A DNA stretch of 64,000 nt from a virus. The stretch spans positions 62,001 to 126,000 of the IMG/VR virus record IMGVR_UViG_3300037110_000087. One strand, written 5' to 3'. Of the stretch, positions 34,636-43,065 are shown one piece after another (within the stretch, counting starts at the first letter, position 1; every line of letters begins with the position of its first letter). The notes beneath the pieces are model-generated. The model had not been told where the DNA came from. It saw only the letters and a list, made by a program, of their open reading frames with translations, and made no database searches. A program made the position numbers and the translations under genes.

Positions 34636-34887
34636 TGAACGGACCTCCGTAAAAAGAAATGGTTAATTTGACGAGAAATCGTCTAGTTAATTTTCCCATG
34701 GCATAGATCTTGCATTTTAATAACGTGGGGTAGAAAATTGGAAAAGTGTGGTAAGGGGAAGGTAAACCTATAATAGACAAGGCAAGGTTTACCTATTTCC
34801 AATGACGGTTTGTTGGGACAAAACCTTCTGCTCCATTATAGGAGCCGGGAACTAAATAAAATTAGGTTATGATGTAAAGGAGAATCT
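34636..34887. promoter_or_regulatory. Divergent intergenic region with 10-bp dyad over a -10 site
   Basis: The 252-bp gap between the capsid operon (-) and the 34888 gene (+) holds a perfect inverted repeat AGGTAAACCT / AGGTTTACCT (34760-34769 and 34785-34794) with TATAAT (34769-34774) at its inner edge. That layout fits an operator over a promoter. No convincing gene lies here. Confidence 0.5.
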
Positions 34888-35277
34888 ATGAGCAAAAAGG
34901 ATTTTTGTGGTTGTAGAGTGACTAGAGATAGTGATGGCCAATTAATGTGGTTAGTGCGCTTCGAAAATGATGGGTTTGTTTGTCATAATACAGGTGATGA
35001 AGAGACTAAGATGTTCATTGCTGGGGAGGAATTACCTGAGACATGGTATGACCTTGATGAAATTACTTTCTTTGTTGATCCCATGGACCCCCTTACATCA
35101 ATGATGTCAAAATTACTCGACTTTTTCTCCAATGATTCCCCTAGCAGTCTGCATTATATCAAGAAGTCTATGATCTATGATGATGGTACTTCCGAGATGT
35201 TAGAATGTGGTTTTAAAGTGGTATATCAGGGAGATCTCTGGAAGATCAAGGCTGAGAGGGTCCTAGTGAATGACTAA
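34888..35277 (+). CDS. Hypothetical acidic protein, 129 aa
   Basis: AAAGGAG site before ATG 34888. Acidic, two Cys near the N-terminus (CGC), no recognised domain. The last eight bases overlap the MoxR-type ATPase start, so the two are translationally coupled. Confidence 0.55.
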   Translation: MSKKDFCGCRVTRDSDGQLMWLVRFENDGFVCHNTGDEETKMFIAGEELPETWYDLDEITFFVDPMDPLTSMMSKLLDFFSNDSPSSLHYIKKSMIYDDGTSEMLECGFKVVYQGDLWKIKAERVLVND

Positions 35278-36403
35278 GGGCATAGATATTAAGTCCAAGA
35301 ATTCTGATCTACAAATCTTCGTTAAAGATGAATTAAAAACCTATGGCTGGGAGGATGTGGTACCTGTATTCTTTGCTTCCTGGGTATCTGGGGTACCCTC
35401 TGTATTAATTGGTGATCCTGGGGCATCTAAGACTACATTCCTACAGCGTTTTAGTCTGGCATTGAAGGAAAAAACTGAGACATTAGACCTCAAGTATCTG
35501 ACTCCTACTAGACTTCTTGGTATCCCAAATCCAGATAAACTACGACAGGGGATCCTAGAATATGTAGGTGGTCTGATTGCTACCCGTCCTAGGATTGTTA
35601 TCCTTGATGAATTGACCCGCTGCAATGATGGTGTACAGAGCTTGATTCTAGAGTTCATCAGAGAGGGCCGGTTAGATCAGACTTACATTGCTTGTAAGAG
35701 AGTTTGTACTGCCAATCCCCCTATGAGTGGTCTGGTCCAGGTGAGTTATCTCGACTATGCTAATGCTACCCGTATGGTCCATATCGAAGTCCCAAACCTA
35801 TCCAAGGAATTATTCCCTACCTTCGTGAAGGAATGGGGCCTGAAATGGGAGCCTACTCAAGAAGCCTGCGAATTGGCCAAATATGTGAATGGTCTAGAAC
35901 TGAAGCTACCTGATGCTGAGAAGCTCCAGATGATGACGACCACAATTCTTGGATCGTTGGTTGACTATAACATCAATGGTAGACAGCTAAGCAATCTGAT
36001 GCGTCTATTAGTGGCTACCTACACGATCGAACAGTCTGGACTCCATACCTACACCAGTGATGATATTGGTAGAGTGGCTGTCTCAATCGTGCCATTGAAG
36101 CTCACCAAGAACAAATGGACTACCCAGGCGGATGTACTAGCCTCTGAGGTCGCTAAAGATCTTCCGCTTCTGCCCTGGCAACACAAGGAGAAGGATAACA
36201 CTTCGGTGATTGCATCCCGGCAGGTTGAAGAGATCAAGAAGACCTTGGCAGAGAAACAACCCGAAGAGCTAATCGAAATCATCAAGAGCGGTGATCAGCT
36301 GAATAGCTTTATTGCCTTCGGAGAGCTAATCAAGAATATGGCTGTCAATTCCAGCTGGAATATTCCATTCGACAACTTTGACGCGATTCTTAAAGCGGTT
36401 TAG
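35270..36403 (+). CDS. MoxR-type AAA+ ATPase, 377 aa
   Basis: Walker A GDPGASKT at 48-55, Walker B IVILDE at 109-114, sensor-1 region CTANPP at about 145-150 and an arginine-rich sensor-2 region match MoxR/RavA-type AAA+ ATPases. These usually work with a von Willebrand factor A partner as chaperones or metal-centre maturases. Such a partner (VWA plus HExxH) is encoded at 40206-41507 on the other strand. The stop overlaps the convergent ART gene by four bases. Role in infection unknown. Confidence 0.8.
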   Translation: MTKGIDIKSKNSDLQIFVKDELKTYGWEDVVPVFFASWVSGVPSVLIGDPGASKTTFLQRFSLALKEKTETLDLKYLTPTRLLGIPNPDKLRQGILEYVGGLIATRPRIVILDELTRCNDGVQSLILEFIREGRLDQTYIACKRVCTANPPMSGLVQVSYLDYANATRMVHIEVPNLSKELFPTFVKEWGLKWEPTQEACELAKYVNGLELKLPDAEKLQMMTTTILGSLVDYNINGRQLSNLMRLLVATYTIEQSGLHTYTSDDIGRVAVSIVPLKLTKNKWTTQADVLASEVAKDLPLLPWQHKEKDNTSVIASRQVEEIKKTLAEKQPEELIEIIKSGDQLNSFIAFGELIKNMAVNSSWNIPFDNFDAILKAV

Positions 36404-36811
36404 ATTGCGATCTTGATCTGTTCTGGATAAAAGGCAACCCAGGAATCCGCTCGATCATGAGCGGCTTCATATTCATTTCGATAAACTAACCCATCGTAAC
36501 CGTTCATAGTGGCTCTAATCTTGGGGATCAGGCCCTAGATCTTTCACACGTTGAGGGTTTTTGATATTTAAATAGACTGGTATATAGCGAATTCCTTCTT
36601 CTCCGCGAAAATCCAAACGATCGGCATGTTCATCCACCTGTGAGAGAGTACCAAAATGGGCACCCATTTTTGTATCGAATGTACCAAAGTCATGTGAAGT
36701 GACATGATATAGTTTTAAAGGTTTCCCTTTAGAATCAACCACCTTGCTGCCTGAGAACCAGAATGTATCAAGTTCGGCGGTCTTAAGAAAAGCCCTCAGG
36801 GTGAGTTTCAT
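36400..36811 (-). CDS. Leader-bearing ADP-ribosyltransferase-like protein, interrupted by a +1 shift
   Basis: ATG 36811 begins MKLTLRAFLK, a full leader. The domain reads SKVVDSKGKPLKLYHVTSHDF (H36; motif only), MGAHFGT (49-55) and IPVYLNIKNP (77-86), the order found in polyvalent-protein-type ADP-ribosyltransferases. The 0 frame stops at 36515-36517. The +1 frame from CCC-C at 36523-36526 continues KIRATMNGYDGLVYRNEYE ... AFYPEQIKI, the exact C-terminal half of this family, ending at 36400 in a neat 4-bp overlap with the convergent ATPase stop. The composite is 136 aa. Such enzymes attach ADP-ribose from NAD to host proteins. Programmed shift, pseudogene or sequence error are open. Confidence 0.65.
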
Positions 36812-36812
36812 T

Positions 36813-37202
36813 TTATCCGTCCCTATATTTTTCGCCCAGAGCGTTAAGGGCGAGAAAACCTTTATCTGTGCCTCTCCAATTCTCCCCAGTGAAGGTATCA
36901 ATCAGGAAGACTGTGTTACAAGCACAGTAAGTCTTTAGAAAGTGTTTGACTGCCGCGAAATTAAGGGACAACCTCGGCCCTATTATTTCGAAGACCCCCA
37001 ATCCATCAGTGGAGAGTCTACACCAGCCAGCAGCCTTCATCGTGTCTGCTATGTCACCGAAATCCTTGTAGTCTCTTTTGACAATTTGGTACGCCATATC
37101 ACGATGACCCTCGTAGGCACAAGGTATCATTTCGAGAGTGTTCAAATTGGCCCAGCCACACCCTGATGGTTGTTTGATATTAGCAACCAAATGGAGTTTC
37201 AT
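36813..37202 (-). CDS. Leader protein of unknown function, 129 aa
   Basis: Begins MKLHLVANIKQ, nearly identical in peptide, but not in codons, to the 59189 start. The rest is a small Cys-containing alpha/beta domain (WCRLSTDGLGVFEI, FLIDTFTGENWRG). No recognised family. It sits between two ART-like leader genes with one-base junctions. Confidence 0.65.
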   Translation of the reverse strand: MKLHLVANIKQPSGCGWANLNTLEMIPCAYEGHRDMAYQIVKRDYKDFGDIADTMKAAGWCRLSTDGLGVFEIIGPRLSLNFAAVKHFLKTYCACNTVFLIDTFTGENWRGTDKGFLALNALGEKYRDG

Positions 37203-37624
37203 TACATATACTCCCCGGTCACCACGTTCATGATTTTCACGTGCTCAAAGATCGCGATGCTTCCGGCCTTGTCGCCTTGGACATAAGCGTCGAAGCCTTT
37301 CTTGCGCAGGGTTTCGAAGAACTCAATCGTCGCGTGGTTCATTTTCTCGTAGTGCTTTTCTCGATCGGCCTCAGTGGCGTGATAAGGATTTCTAACATCG
37401 AGCCAGCAGGTGTATAGTTCCCCTTCTTCTCCAATAAGGTTTGATTGGTACTCTTGATTCTTGGTGAACCAGATACCTTCCGGCTTTCGTTTCAATACAT
37501 TCAATTTCTTGGCCGCGCTACCATGGTACATACGACAGTTAATCTCGGTCTTAGGGAATGGACATTTGGACTGTTTGAATTCAGTCTTGAATCCTTTTCC
37601 CTTCGCAACAAAATGGAGTTTCAT
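37202..37624 (-). CDS. Leader-bearing ADP-ribosyltransferase-like protein, 140 aa
   Basis: Starts MKLHFVAKGK. The body follows the small phage ART layout: RMYHGSAAKKL (YHGS 33-36), GIWFTKNQEYQ (50-60), YTCWLDVRNPYH (71-82), then RKKGFDAYVQGDKAGSIAIFEHVKIMNV (C-terminal strands, motif only). In relatives, the first His, the later Tyr and a Glu/Gln position bind NAD; the catalytic Glu is not clear here. The start overlaps the neighbouring stop. Likely host-modifying enzyme (inference from fold pattern). Confidence 0.6.
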   Translation of the reverse strand: MKLHFVAKGKGFKTEFKQSKCPFPKTEINCRMYHGSAAKKLNVLKRKPEGIWFTKNQEYQSNLIGEEGELYTCWLDVRNPYHATEADREKHYEKMNHATIEFFETLRKKGFDAYVQGDKAGSIAIFEHVKIMNVVTGEYM

Positions 37625-38400
37625 TTCTTTCTCCGATAATTAAGCTTCCGACTATACTGGTAGTGATTAGCCTCAATCCAACCCACCACCTTGTCCAGGT
37701 CCGCAGCCTTGAAATAGGGATGACTTTCATCACCCACGTACCACTCGTCGTCATACCCATTCTTTGAGACAGGTACAATATTCCGAGCAGAAGGACCCCA
37801 GAAAATAATCTGCTGCTCTTCATCACCAAAGTGGGAAACTTCGATTCCACTGGCTCGGAAAATAACAGCCTCTGTGCCATACTTGTTGGTCGGATAGTTG
37901 TAATTGATGTCAAAGGCGAAATTGTAACCAATGCCTCGTTTCCTGTTCTTAAACCAAGTGGTCAGACCAAGCTGCTCCATTTCCGCGAAGCCATACTTGA
38001 AACCGTCAGTCGCGATTGCGTAGGGGTCATCACAGAAGTGAATCAACCACCCATCCTTGAACACGCTATCGAATTCCAGATGCATGTAAGAGGGACATTC
38101 TACCGCGTCGTGGTTCATTGCATCATATTGCTTCTCATTGAAGAATTTGACCATGAGCGCATCAGGCATCGAATAGATTGAGTCGTAATTGAAATCCCCG
38201 TCTTCACCAAACAGGGTGATGAATTCACTCACTTCTTCATAAGGTTCTTCTTCTAAAAATTCCGAAAGCAAATGGGGAAAGACACTGGCTAGTTCACGCC
38301 CTTTATCAGCCTCATCCATTTCCAGATAATTCTTAAGATGCACAATTTCTTGGCAAAGGTAAGCCTGTCTGGTGATGTGGGCCTTTAGGTGTAGTCTCAT
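37621..38400 (-). CDS. Leader protein with remote ART-like C-terminal domain, 259 aa
   Basis: Begins MRLHLKAHITRQA. The first 100 residues are helical and acidic. Residues about 104-212 show WLIHFCDDPYAIATDGFKYG (118-137), GLTTWF (145-150), IGYNFAF (157-163), EAVIFRASGIEVSH and EEQQIIFWG (194-202), a series I associate with small phage ADP-ribosyltransferase-like proteins. The match is weaker than for the two downstream genes. An extended -10 (TGATACAAT, minus strand) ends seven bases before the ATG, so the message may have almost no leader. Confidence 0.5.
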   Translation of the reverse strand: MRLHLKAHITRQAYLCQEIVHLKNYLEMDEADKGRELASVFPHLLSEFLEEEPYEEVSEFITLFGEDGDFNYDSIYSMPDALMVKFFNEKQYDAMNHDAVECPSYMHLEFDSVFKDGWLIHFCDDPYAIATDGFKYGFAEMEQLGLTTWFKNRKRGIGYNFAFDINYNYPTNKYGTEAVIFRASGIEVSHFGDEEQQIIFWGPSARNIVPVSKNGYDDEWYVGDESHPYFKAADLDKVVGWIEANHYQYSRKLNYRRKK

Positions 38401-38412
38401 GAACTCATTGTA

Positions 38413-38844
38413 TCATGCCGATCGATCCGCTTGTTCGAGCAAATATTCGGCCAATAACCGATCTTCAGGTTCCCCCAGGATTCCCTTGGACCACCGGGCC
38501 ATCATGTGAAATAGCTCGAATAATTCGCTGATGTAGACGGTATCGCTCTTGAACAAACCGAGCATCCGAGCAATTTCTGATGCCAGCTGCTGGTGCACTA
38601 GCAGATGTTCCTTGTATCGTGGGTATTCGACCTCCCGCATCAATTTCTCTTCGGTAGCGAAATGCAGGTCGAAATATATGACCAGGGAGGCAAACGAATT
38701 CCGAATTTCGGATTCTCTCACCGGGGCTTCAAATGATGCGAGAAATCGGTTGAAGATAACCACCAACTGTCGATGCTGACTATCTATCTTTTCATGACCT
38801 GTTTCACAGCAAGTATGCCAGTGAACCAAATACGGATTAACCAT
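38413..38844 (-). CDS. Bacteriohemerythrin-like protein, 143 aa
   Basis: Four-helix pattern with diiron ligands: IDSQH (H24), HFATEE (H61, E65), YPRYKEHLLVH (H80, H84). Spacing matches bacteriohemerythrins. The last ligand pair (H-I-x3-D) reads WSKGILGEPEDR, so the His is replaced by Gly 121 and the Asp is shifted; five of seven ligands remain. Bacteriohemerythrins bind oxygen reversibly. This is rarely reported in phages. It has an SD-like AGGTGAGG and a near-consensus promoter of its own. Iron binding may be altered. Confidence 0.85.
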   Translation of the reverse strand: MVNPYLVHWHTCCETGHEKIDSQHRQLVVIFNRFLASFEAPVRESEIRNSFASLVIYFDLHFATEEKLMREVEYPRYKEHLLVHQQLASEIARMLGLFKSDTVYISELFELFHMMARWSKGILGEPEDRLLAEYLLEQADRSA

Positions 38845-38873
38845 TTCCTCACCTTTCGGGATTTATTATCAAA

Positions 38874-38919
38874 ACAATAAGCGGATCTTCACCAGTGTAA
38901 CAGAGGATCCGCTTATTGT
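38874..38919 (-). terminator. 14-bp inverted repeat downstream of phoH
   Basis: ACAATAAGCGGATC (38874-38887) and GATCCGCTTATTGT (38906-38919) pair perfectly around an 18-base loop; on the minus strand it is followed by TTTTGATAAT. It would end phoH transcripts, but it also brackets the hemerythrin -10 site, so it could double as an operator. Confidence 0.65.
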
Positions 38920-38922
38920 CAA
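38894..38922 (-). promoter_or_regulatory. Near-consensus sigma70 promoter for the hemerythrin gene
   Basis: On the minus strand: TTGACA (38922-38917), 17-bp spacer ending in an extended TG, then TACACT (38899-38894). Start of transcription is predicted about 43 bases before ATG 38844. The promoter lies inside the phoH terminator hairpin. Confidence 0.75.
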
Positions 38923-38931
38923 GTTAAATCC

Positions 38932-40197
38932 TTAAAGTAAGATGCTAGCAAGCTCGCTCAAAGCGGAACGCTCGCCCTTGGTCAAAATGATGGAGCCAGC
39001 GATAGCACGACCCCTGAATTTCTCAGCGATGTAGGTCAAGCCATTAGTGACCCGATCCACGTAGGGATTATCGATCTGATCAGGGTCGCCGGTCAAGATA
39101 ACTTTAGTGTTCTCACCCGCTCTAGTTAGAATAGTCTTAACTTCTTTCGGGCTGAGATTCTGGGCCTCATCAATGATCATAATCTGATCAGGAATACTGC
39201 GGCCTCTGATATAAGTAAGAGGCTCAATGCTGATATATCCTGCCTCTTCCAAATTGGCTGCACTCATAGATTTCTTGTTGCAATTTCCAATGAAATCCAA
39301 GTTATCATAAATGGGCTGCATATAAGGACGTAATTTTTCATTGATATCACCAGGAAGGAATCCGATATCATTGCCCATGGGAACGACCGGACGACTGACA
39401 AGGATTTTATTATACTTCTCATCCTTTACAGTCAACTGGAGGGCTGCGGCCAGGGCCAGTAGAGTCTTTCCCGTTCCTGCCTTGCCAATTAGGGTGACCA
39501 ATTTAACATCTGGATCGAGAAGAAGAGCGAAAGCACATGCTTGTTCCGGGTTCCGGGGCTTGATGCCATAAATGGCTTCTGGAGTTACTGGGAGGACTAT
39601 TTCTCCCATACATCTACCGATTACCCATTCGTTATCACCAAACTGACAGAAAGTATTGACATGCATTCCTAGGTTGGAAGGAACGCCACCAGCATAAAGA
39701 AGGTTGACAGCGGTCTCAGCCAGATCGGGATCAGAAATCTCCGCTATTACGATCCCGCATGCGACATTATCGGCCTTGTCGGTAGTGTAGTCTTCAGCCT
39801 TGAGATCTACTGCATTGGCCTTAATTCTCAGGTTAGTATCTTTTGACACCAGGATGGCTTTGTGAGCAAGGGCACAGGAGAGGATCTTGTTGTCCACCTT
39901 GGAGCTATTGTCTAGGTCAAAATCATCAGGTAGCAGATGGAACTTTGGATCAACGAGGATCAAGCCACCACTTTCCCCGATAGGGACTCCTTCCCAAATA
40001 TTTCCGGACAGTCGTAGTTTATCCAAACTACGAAGAACTTCCCTGGCATTCCTATTCAGTTCTGAACCACCTTTTTTGAATTCATCGAGTTCCTCTACCA
40101 CACAAATCGGGATGACTAGTTTGTTATCTTCGAATTGGAAAATGGAATCTGGATCATGAAGCATCACGTTCGTATCTAGAACAAAGGTCTTTATCAT
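38932..40197 (-). CDS. phoH: PhoH-family ATPase with N-terminal PIN domain, 421 aa
   Basis: N-terminal PIN nuclease domain (about 1-140) with acidic residues D8, E35/E36, D102 and D120. C-terminal PhoH ATPase has Walker A GKAGTGKT at 238-245, Walker B IIDEAQN at 341-347, and TGDPDQID. This is the PhoH2 (PIN-PhoH) arrangement, known from bacteria as an RNA helicase/RNase; phoH genes are common in phages. GGAGT-type site at ATG 40197. A hairpin terminator follows. Confidence 0.9.
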   Translation of the reverse strand: MIKTFVLDTNVMLHDPDSIFQFEDNKLVIPICVVEELDEFKKGGSELNRNAREVLRSLDKLRLSGNIWEGVPIGESGGLILVDPKFHLLPDDFDLDNSSKVDNKILSCALAHKAILVSKDTNLRIKANAVDLKAEDYTTDKADNVACGIVIAEISDPDLAETAVNLLYAGGVPSNLGMHVNTFCQFGDNEWVIGRCMGEIVLPVTPEAIYGIKPRNPEQACAFALLLDPDVKLVTLIGKAGTGKTLLALAAALQLTVKDEKYNKILVSRPVVPMGNDIGFLPGDINEKLRPYMQPIYDNLDFIGNCNKKSMSAANLEEAGYISIEPLTYIRGRSIPDQIMIIDEAQNLSPKEVKTILTRAGENTKVILTGDPDQIDNPYVDRVTNGLTYIAEKFRGRAIAGSIILTKGERSALSELASILL

Positions 40198-40205
40198 TTA
40201 TACTC

Positions 40206-41507
40206 CTAAATGTTAACTATTTCTACAAGGTTGTTGTCTATCCGGTTTAACTTTGATGTCCCTCTTCTAAGAACAGTAATATTATGTCTTTTAAGAATGT
40301 TCTCAGCGTGTTCCTTCGCGTACCCCTCTAGTGTCCACTCGCCATCAGTAACAATGATCACATCAGAAGTAGGTCGTCGAGCCAAGATTTGTAGAATGGC
40401 CCCAAGATCGGTACCGAACCCAGTCTTGACATAAGCGTACTTCTGATCAAAGACAATTTCTGCAGCCATAGTACTGAATGCCCAATATTCTGCAGATTCT
40501 CCCATGGTTGATCTCACTGATTGCAGCAGACTTAAGAAGGGAAACATGGACTGAGAAACGTCGAAGATTACCAGGACATCCCGTTTGTTCTTACTTGTGA
40601 CTGCCTCTGTCCAAGGGGTGTAGATATCTAATTCCCACATGATCAGATCTTCCACATCAGGATTATGATATCCATCTTGTCTACGATCAGAGCTATCATC
40701 CTCAATTTTGGTAGATAGCTTCTGAAATTCCTCTAAAAGGTTTTGTAAACAACCTGAAGCGTTGAAGTTCCGGAACCGGTGAGAAAGAGGCTGACCATCC
40801 AAAGGAATTTTTAACTCTAGAAAAGACCCGTCACTCTCGTTACCACTTCCTCCTCCATTTCCTTCACAATTCGAATGTTTCTTGTCTTCTTTCGCTGCCT
40901 TCTCGTGTTTCACCATTGTCTCATCAGAAGGAGCTATAGGCATTGAGATGAGGAAATCACAAGCCATCTTGTAGGCGATCATTAATTTACCGAGAGTGTA
41001 GTCTTCATCTCGATACCACTCCACCGCAGCGATCTTGAACATCTCTAGCTTGGAAGTTTGTTCATCGGTCAGGGTCTTGAGGACCTTTATTCTATCAAAT
41101 CCTTCTGGTAATCTCTGTAATAACTGATACTGCCAGTCTGATTTGGCATAGTACCTTTCAATCAGATTAGACGGGATCTCATGAAATAGAGATAAATTAA
41201 TGAAAAGGTCCTCTAAGTAATTAGTCTCCCAACCTCTATTGATTAGAATACTATAACGGACATTGATATCATAATCGAATGCTAACAAGGTGCGAACCTG
41301 TGGATGAGCAGATTCATGACCTAGTACAAATGCAGCATCGTGCACATTTTTGATAAACTCATCAAAGAATCTATCTCCAATTATGACATTTCCAAACTCG
41401 TCCACTTGGGCGGTTTGCACATCTTCAGAGAATTCTATGGAATTCGTTCTCCCTATCTGTTGTTTATACAGGTAGAGTGCTTGGAGCAACAACTCGCGTC
41501 TATCCAT
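40206..41507 (-). CDS. VWA-domain protein with HExxH metallopeptidase-like N-terminus, 433 aa
   Basis: HESAH at 64-68 is an HExxH zinc-protease motif inside a COG3864-type N-terminal region. A low-complexity Lys/Asn/Gly linker (about 197-228) follows, then a C-terminal von Willebrand A domain with MIDAS DVSQS at 316-320 and VTDGEW. In bacteria such proteins pair with MoxR-type ATPases like the one at 35270. The likely role is a two-part chaperone/protease-like machine. The start has no strong ribosome site; it lies just after the stop of the upstream gene. Confidence 0.75.
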   Translation of the reverse strand: MDRRELLLQALYLYKQQIGRTNSIEFSEDVQTAQVDEFGNVIIGDRFFDEFIKNVHDAAFVLGHESAHPQVRTLLAFDYDINVRYSILINRGWETNYLEDLFINLSLFHEIPSNLIERYYAKSDWQYQLLQRLPEGFDRIKVLKTLTDEQTSKLEMFKIAAVEWYRDEDYTLGKLMIAYKMACDFLISMPIAPSDETMVKHEKAAKEDKKHSNCEGNGGGSGNESDGSFLELKIPLDGQPLSHRFRNFNASGCLQNLLEEFQKLSTKIEDDSSDRRQDGYHNPDVEDLIMWELDIYTPWTEAVTSKNKRDVLVIFDVSQSMFPFLSLLQSVRSTMGESAEYWAFSTMAAEIVFDQKYAYVKTGFGTDLGAILQILARRPTSDVIIVTDGEWTLEGYAKEHAENILKRHNITVLRRGTSKLNRIDNNLVEIVNI

Positions 41508-41519
41508 ACATTTATAACA

Positions 41520-43064
41520 CTATAGTTCTATAGCAGTCAAATAAGCATTGGATAATATACAAGATCCAGAGGCGTTTGATACCATGGCAATATCAAACCA
41601 ATAAGTAGTTCTTAAATTCAATCCGACTAATAATGTCTGGAAACAGAAGGGGATTTTCACATCTGTGACGGAGGAATTAATCAAAATTCCAGAAGGGGTA
41701 GTAGGAGGGGTAGCTCCTGAAGTCGGTGGGGTTCCTGTCCCACCTATGATACCAAGCGTCGCAGGAGCAGAAATGGAATCAGACTGGAAATTACCAGTGG
41801 CAATGATTAAGAATTTTCCAGTAGAGGCTGGAATCACCGAAAGCCCCAATCCGGCCATACCAGAGCCATTATTGAACAGGGATAAGGCTCCAGTAGTACT
41901 CATGGCGTCAGTCTTGACTAATTGATTCTGGATATTAGTAACAGTATTTACGAGAGCAGTTATTGATGAATTGGCTCCAGTTAATTGCTCGCTGACCCAA
42001 CCTTTGGAGGGGACACCAAGGGGATCTGTATCACCATCCACGGTTAATTCTGAATCATATTTTGGAACACTTCCATTCAGGGTAGTCTGACCCTGAATGA
42101 TAGTTCCCTGATTATCGCTGCCTGTTAGAACCAGATCAACGAAAGTAGCCTCATTAAAGGTGGAGTTATCAAAGGTGGAATCAGAGACAGTAATTCCAGA
42201 GACAGTACCACCACTGATTGTGGGGGTATTAATTGTGGGGGTATTAATTGTGGGGGTATTGATTGTCGCGGTGCCGAGTGTTGCGCCACTGATTGCTGTT
42301 CCACTCATTGTTCCATTACTGATAGTTGGGGTATTGATTGTGGGGGTATTTAGAACTGACCCAGTAGAGGTCTCTTCGGTGACTGTTGCACCACTGATGG
42401 CTCCACCACTAATTGTTGGGGTATTAATTACTGGTCCACTGAATGTCCCACCACTTAAATTGGTTACAGCGGTTTCCAATTCCATGTAGGTCACATAAGC
42501 ATCTCCATCACTTCCACCATCAGTCCAGATTGGAGGGAAGTTTGCACCCTGGACAATAACTGCTGCTTGGATATAGAAGGGGAAAAGGCCATTATTAGAT
42601 ATGCTGAGATAAATCCCTTTGCAGTTAACGGCCTGCCCCAATATACCAATTCTACTTTCCCCTGTTGCCAGAGAATTTTGACTCGATGCAATATTGCTTC
42701 CAAGACTATCAGTGATGGTTAATAGAAGACTACCAGAACCACTCTGGTTATAAATCTTCACTCCCGCCGATAGAGTGGTTGATATTAGAGTCTTCCCATC
42801 TTCAAGCCAAATTGGAGAAGAAACCTTTACTGTCGTCCCTACAGGAACGTAATATCCATTAGTGGGATCTAGGGAAGCGGTTGTTCCATTTGTAGTTGTC
42901 CATCCCCAGGGGAAACCAGTTCTCGAATCCACTTTAAAAAAGGGGTTCTGAACCAAGTTTACACTACTAATTTTGGTAGTTGCCAAACTTCCAGTAGAAC
43001 TGCTACCCGAATCGCTAATGGCATCAATCGCTAATGCAAGACCTTCCAGTGAGAGTTCAGTCAT
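41520..43064 (-). CDS. Tail fibre-like protein with INTPTI repeats, 514 aa
   Basis: N-terminal adhesion/attachment region with QNPFFKVDSRTGFPWGW, shared in pattern with the 43066 protein ([12 protein letters not shown]). Residues about 205-315 are degenerate pentapeptide-type repeats (INTPTI, SGGTVSG, ISGAT), probably a beta-helix. A C-terminal beta-rich head follows. Structural appendage protein by architecture. Confidence 0.75.
   Translation of the reverse strand: MTELSLEGLALAIDAISDSGSSSTGSLATTKISSVNLVQNPFFKVDSRTGFPWGWTTTNGTTASLDPTNGYYVPVGTTVKVSSPIWLEDGKTLISTTLSAGVKIYNQSGSGSLLLTITDSLGSNIASSQNSLATGESRIGILGQAVNCKGIYLSISNNGLFPFYIQAAVIVQGANFPPIWTDGGSDGDAYVTYMELETAVTNLSGGTFSGPVINTPTISGGAISGATVTEETSTGSVLNTPTINTPTISNGTMSGTAISGATLGTATINTPTINTPTINTPTISGGTVSGITVSDSTFDNSTFNEATFVDLVLTGSDNQGTIIQGQTTLNGSVPKYDSELTVDGDTDPLGVPSKGWVSEQLTGANSSITALVNTVTNIQNQLVKTDAMSTTGALSLFNNGSGMAGLGLSVIPASTGKFLIIATGNFQSDSISAPATLGIIGGTGTPPTSGATPPTTPSGILINSSVTDVKIPFCFQTLLVGLNLRTTYWFDIAMVSNASGSCILSNAYLTAIEL
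42217..42260 (-). repeat. Three tandem 15-bp coding repeats
   Basis: attgtgggggtatta (plus-strand reading) is repeated at 42217, 42232 and, one base short, at 42247. It encodes the INTPT units of the fibre beta-helix on the minus strand. Confidence 0.8.
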
Positions 43065-43065
43065 T

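Noticed and set aside
34802-34855. 17-codon open frame in the large intergenic gap
   Set aside because: No ribosome site, very short, and it overlaps the regulatory dyad region.
42217-42360. Short tandem repeats resembling a CRISPR array
   Set aside because: Units are 15 bp without spacers and encode in-frame INTPT repeats of a fibre protein.
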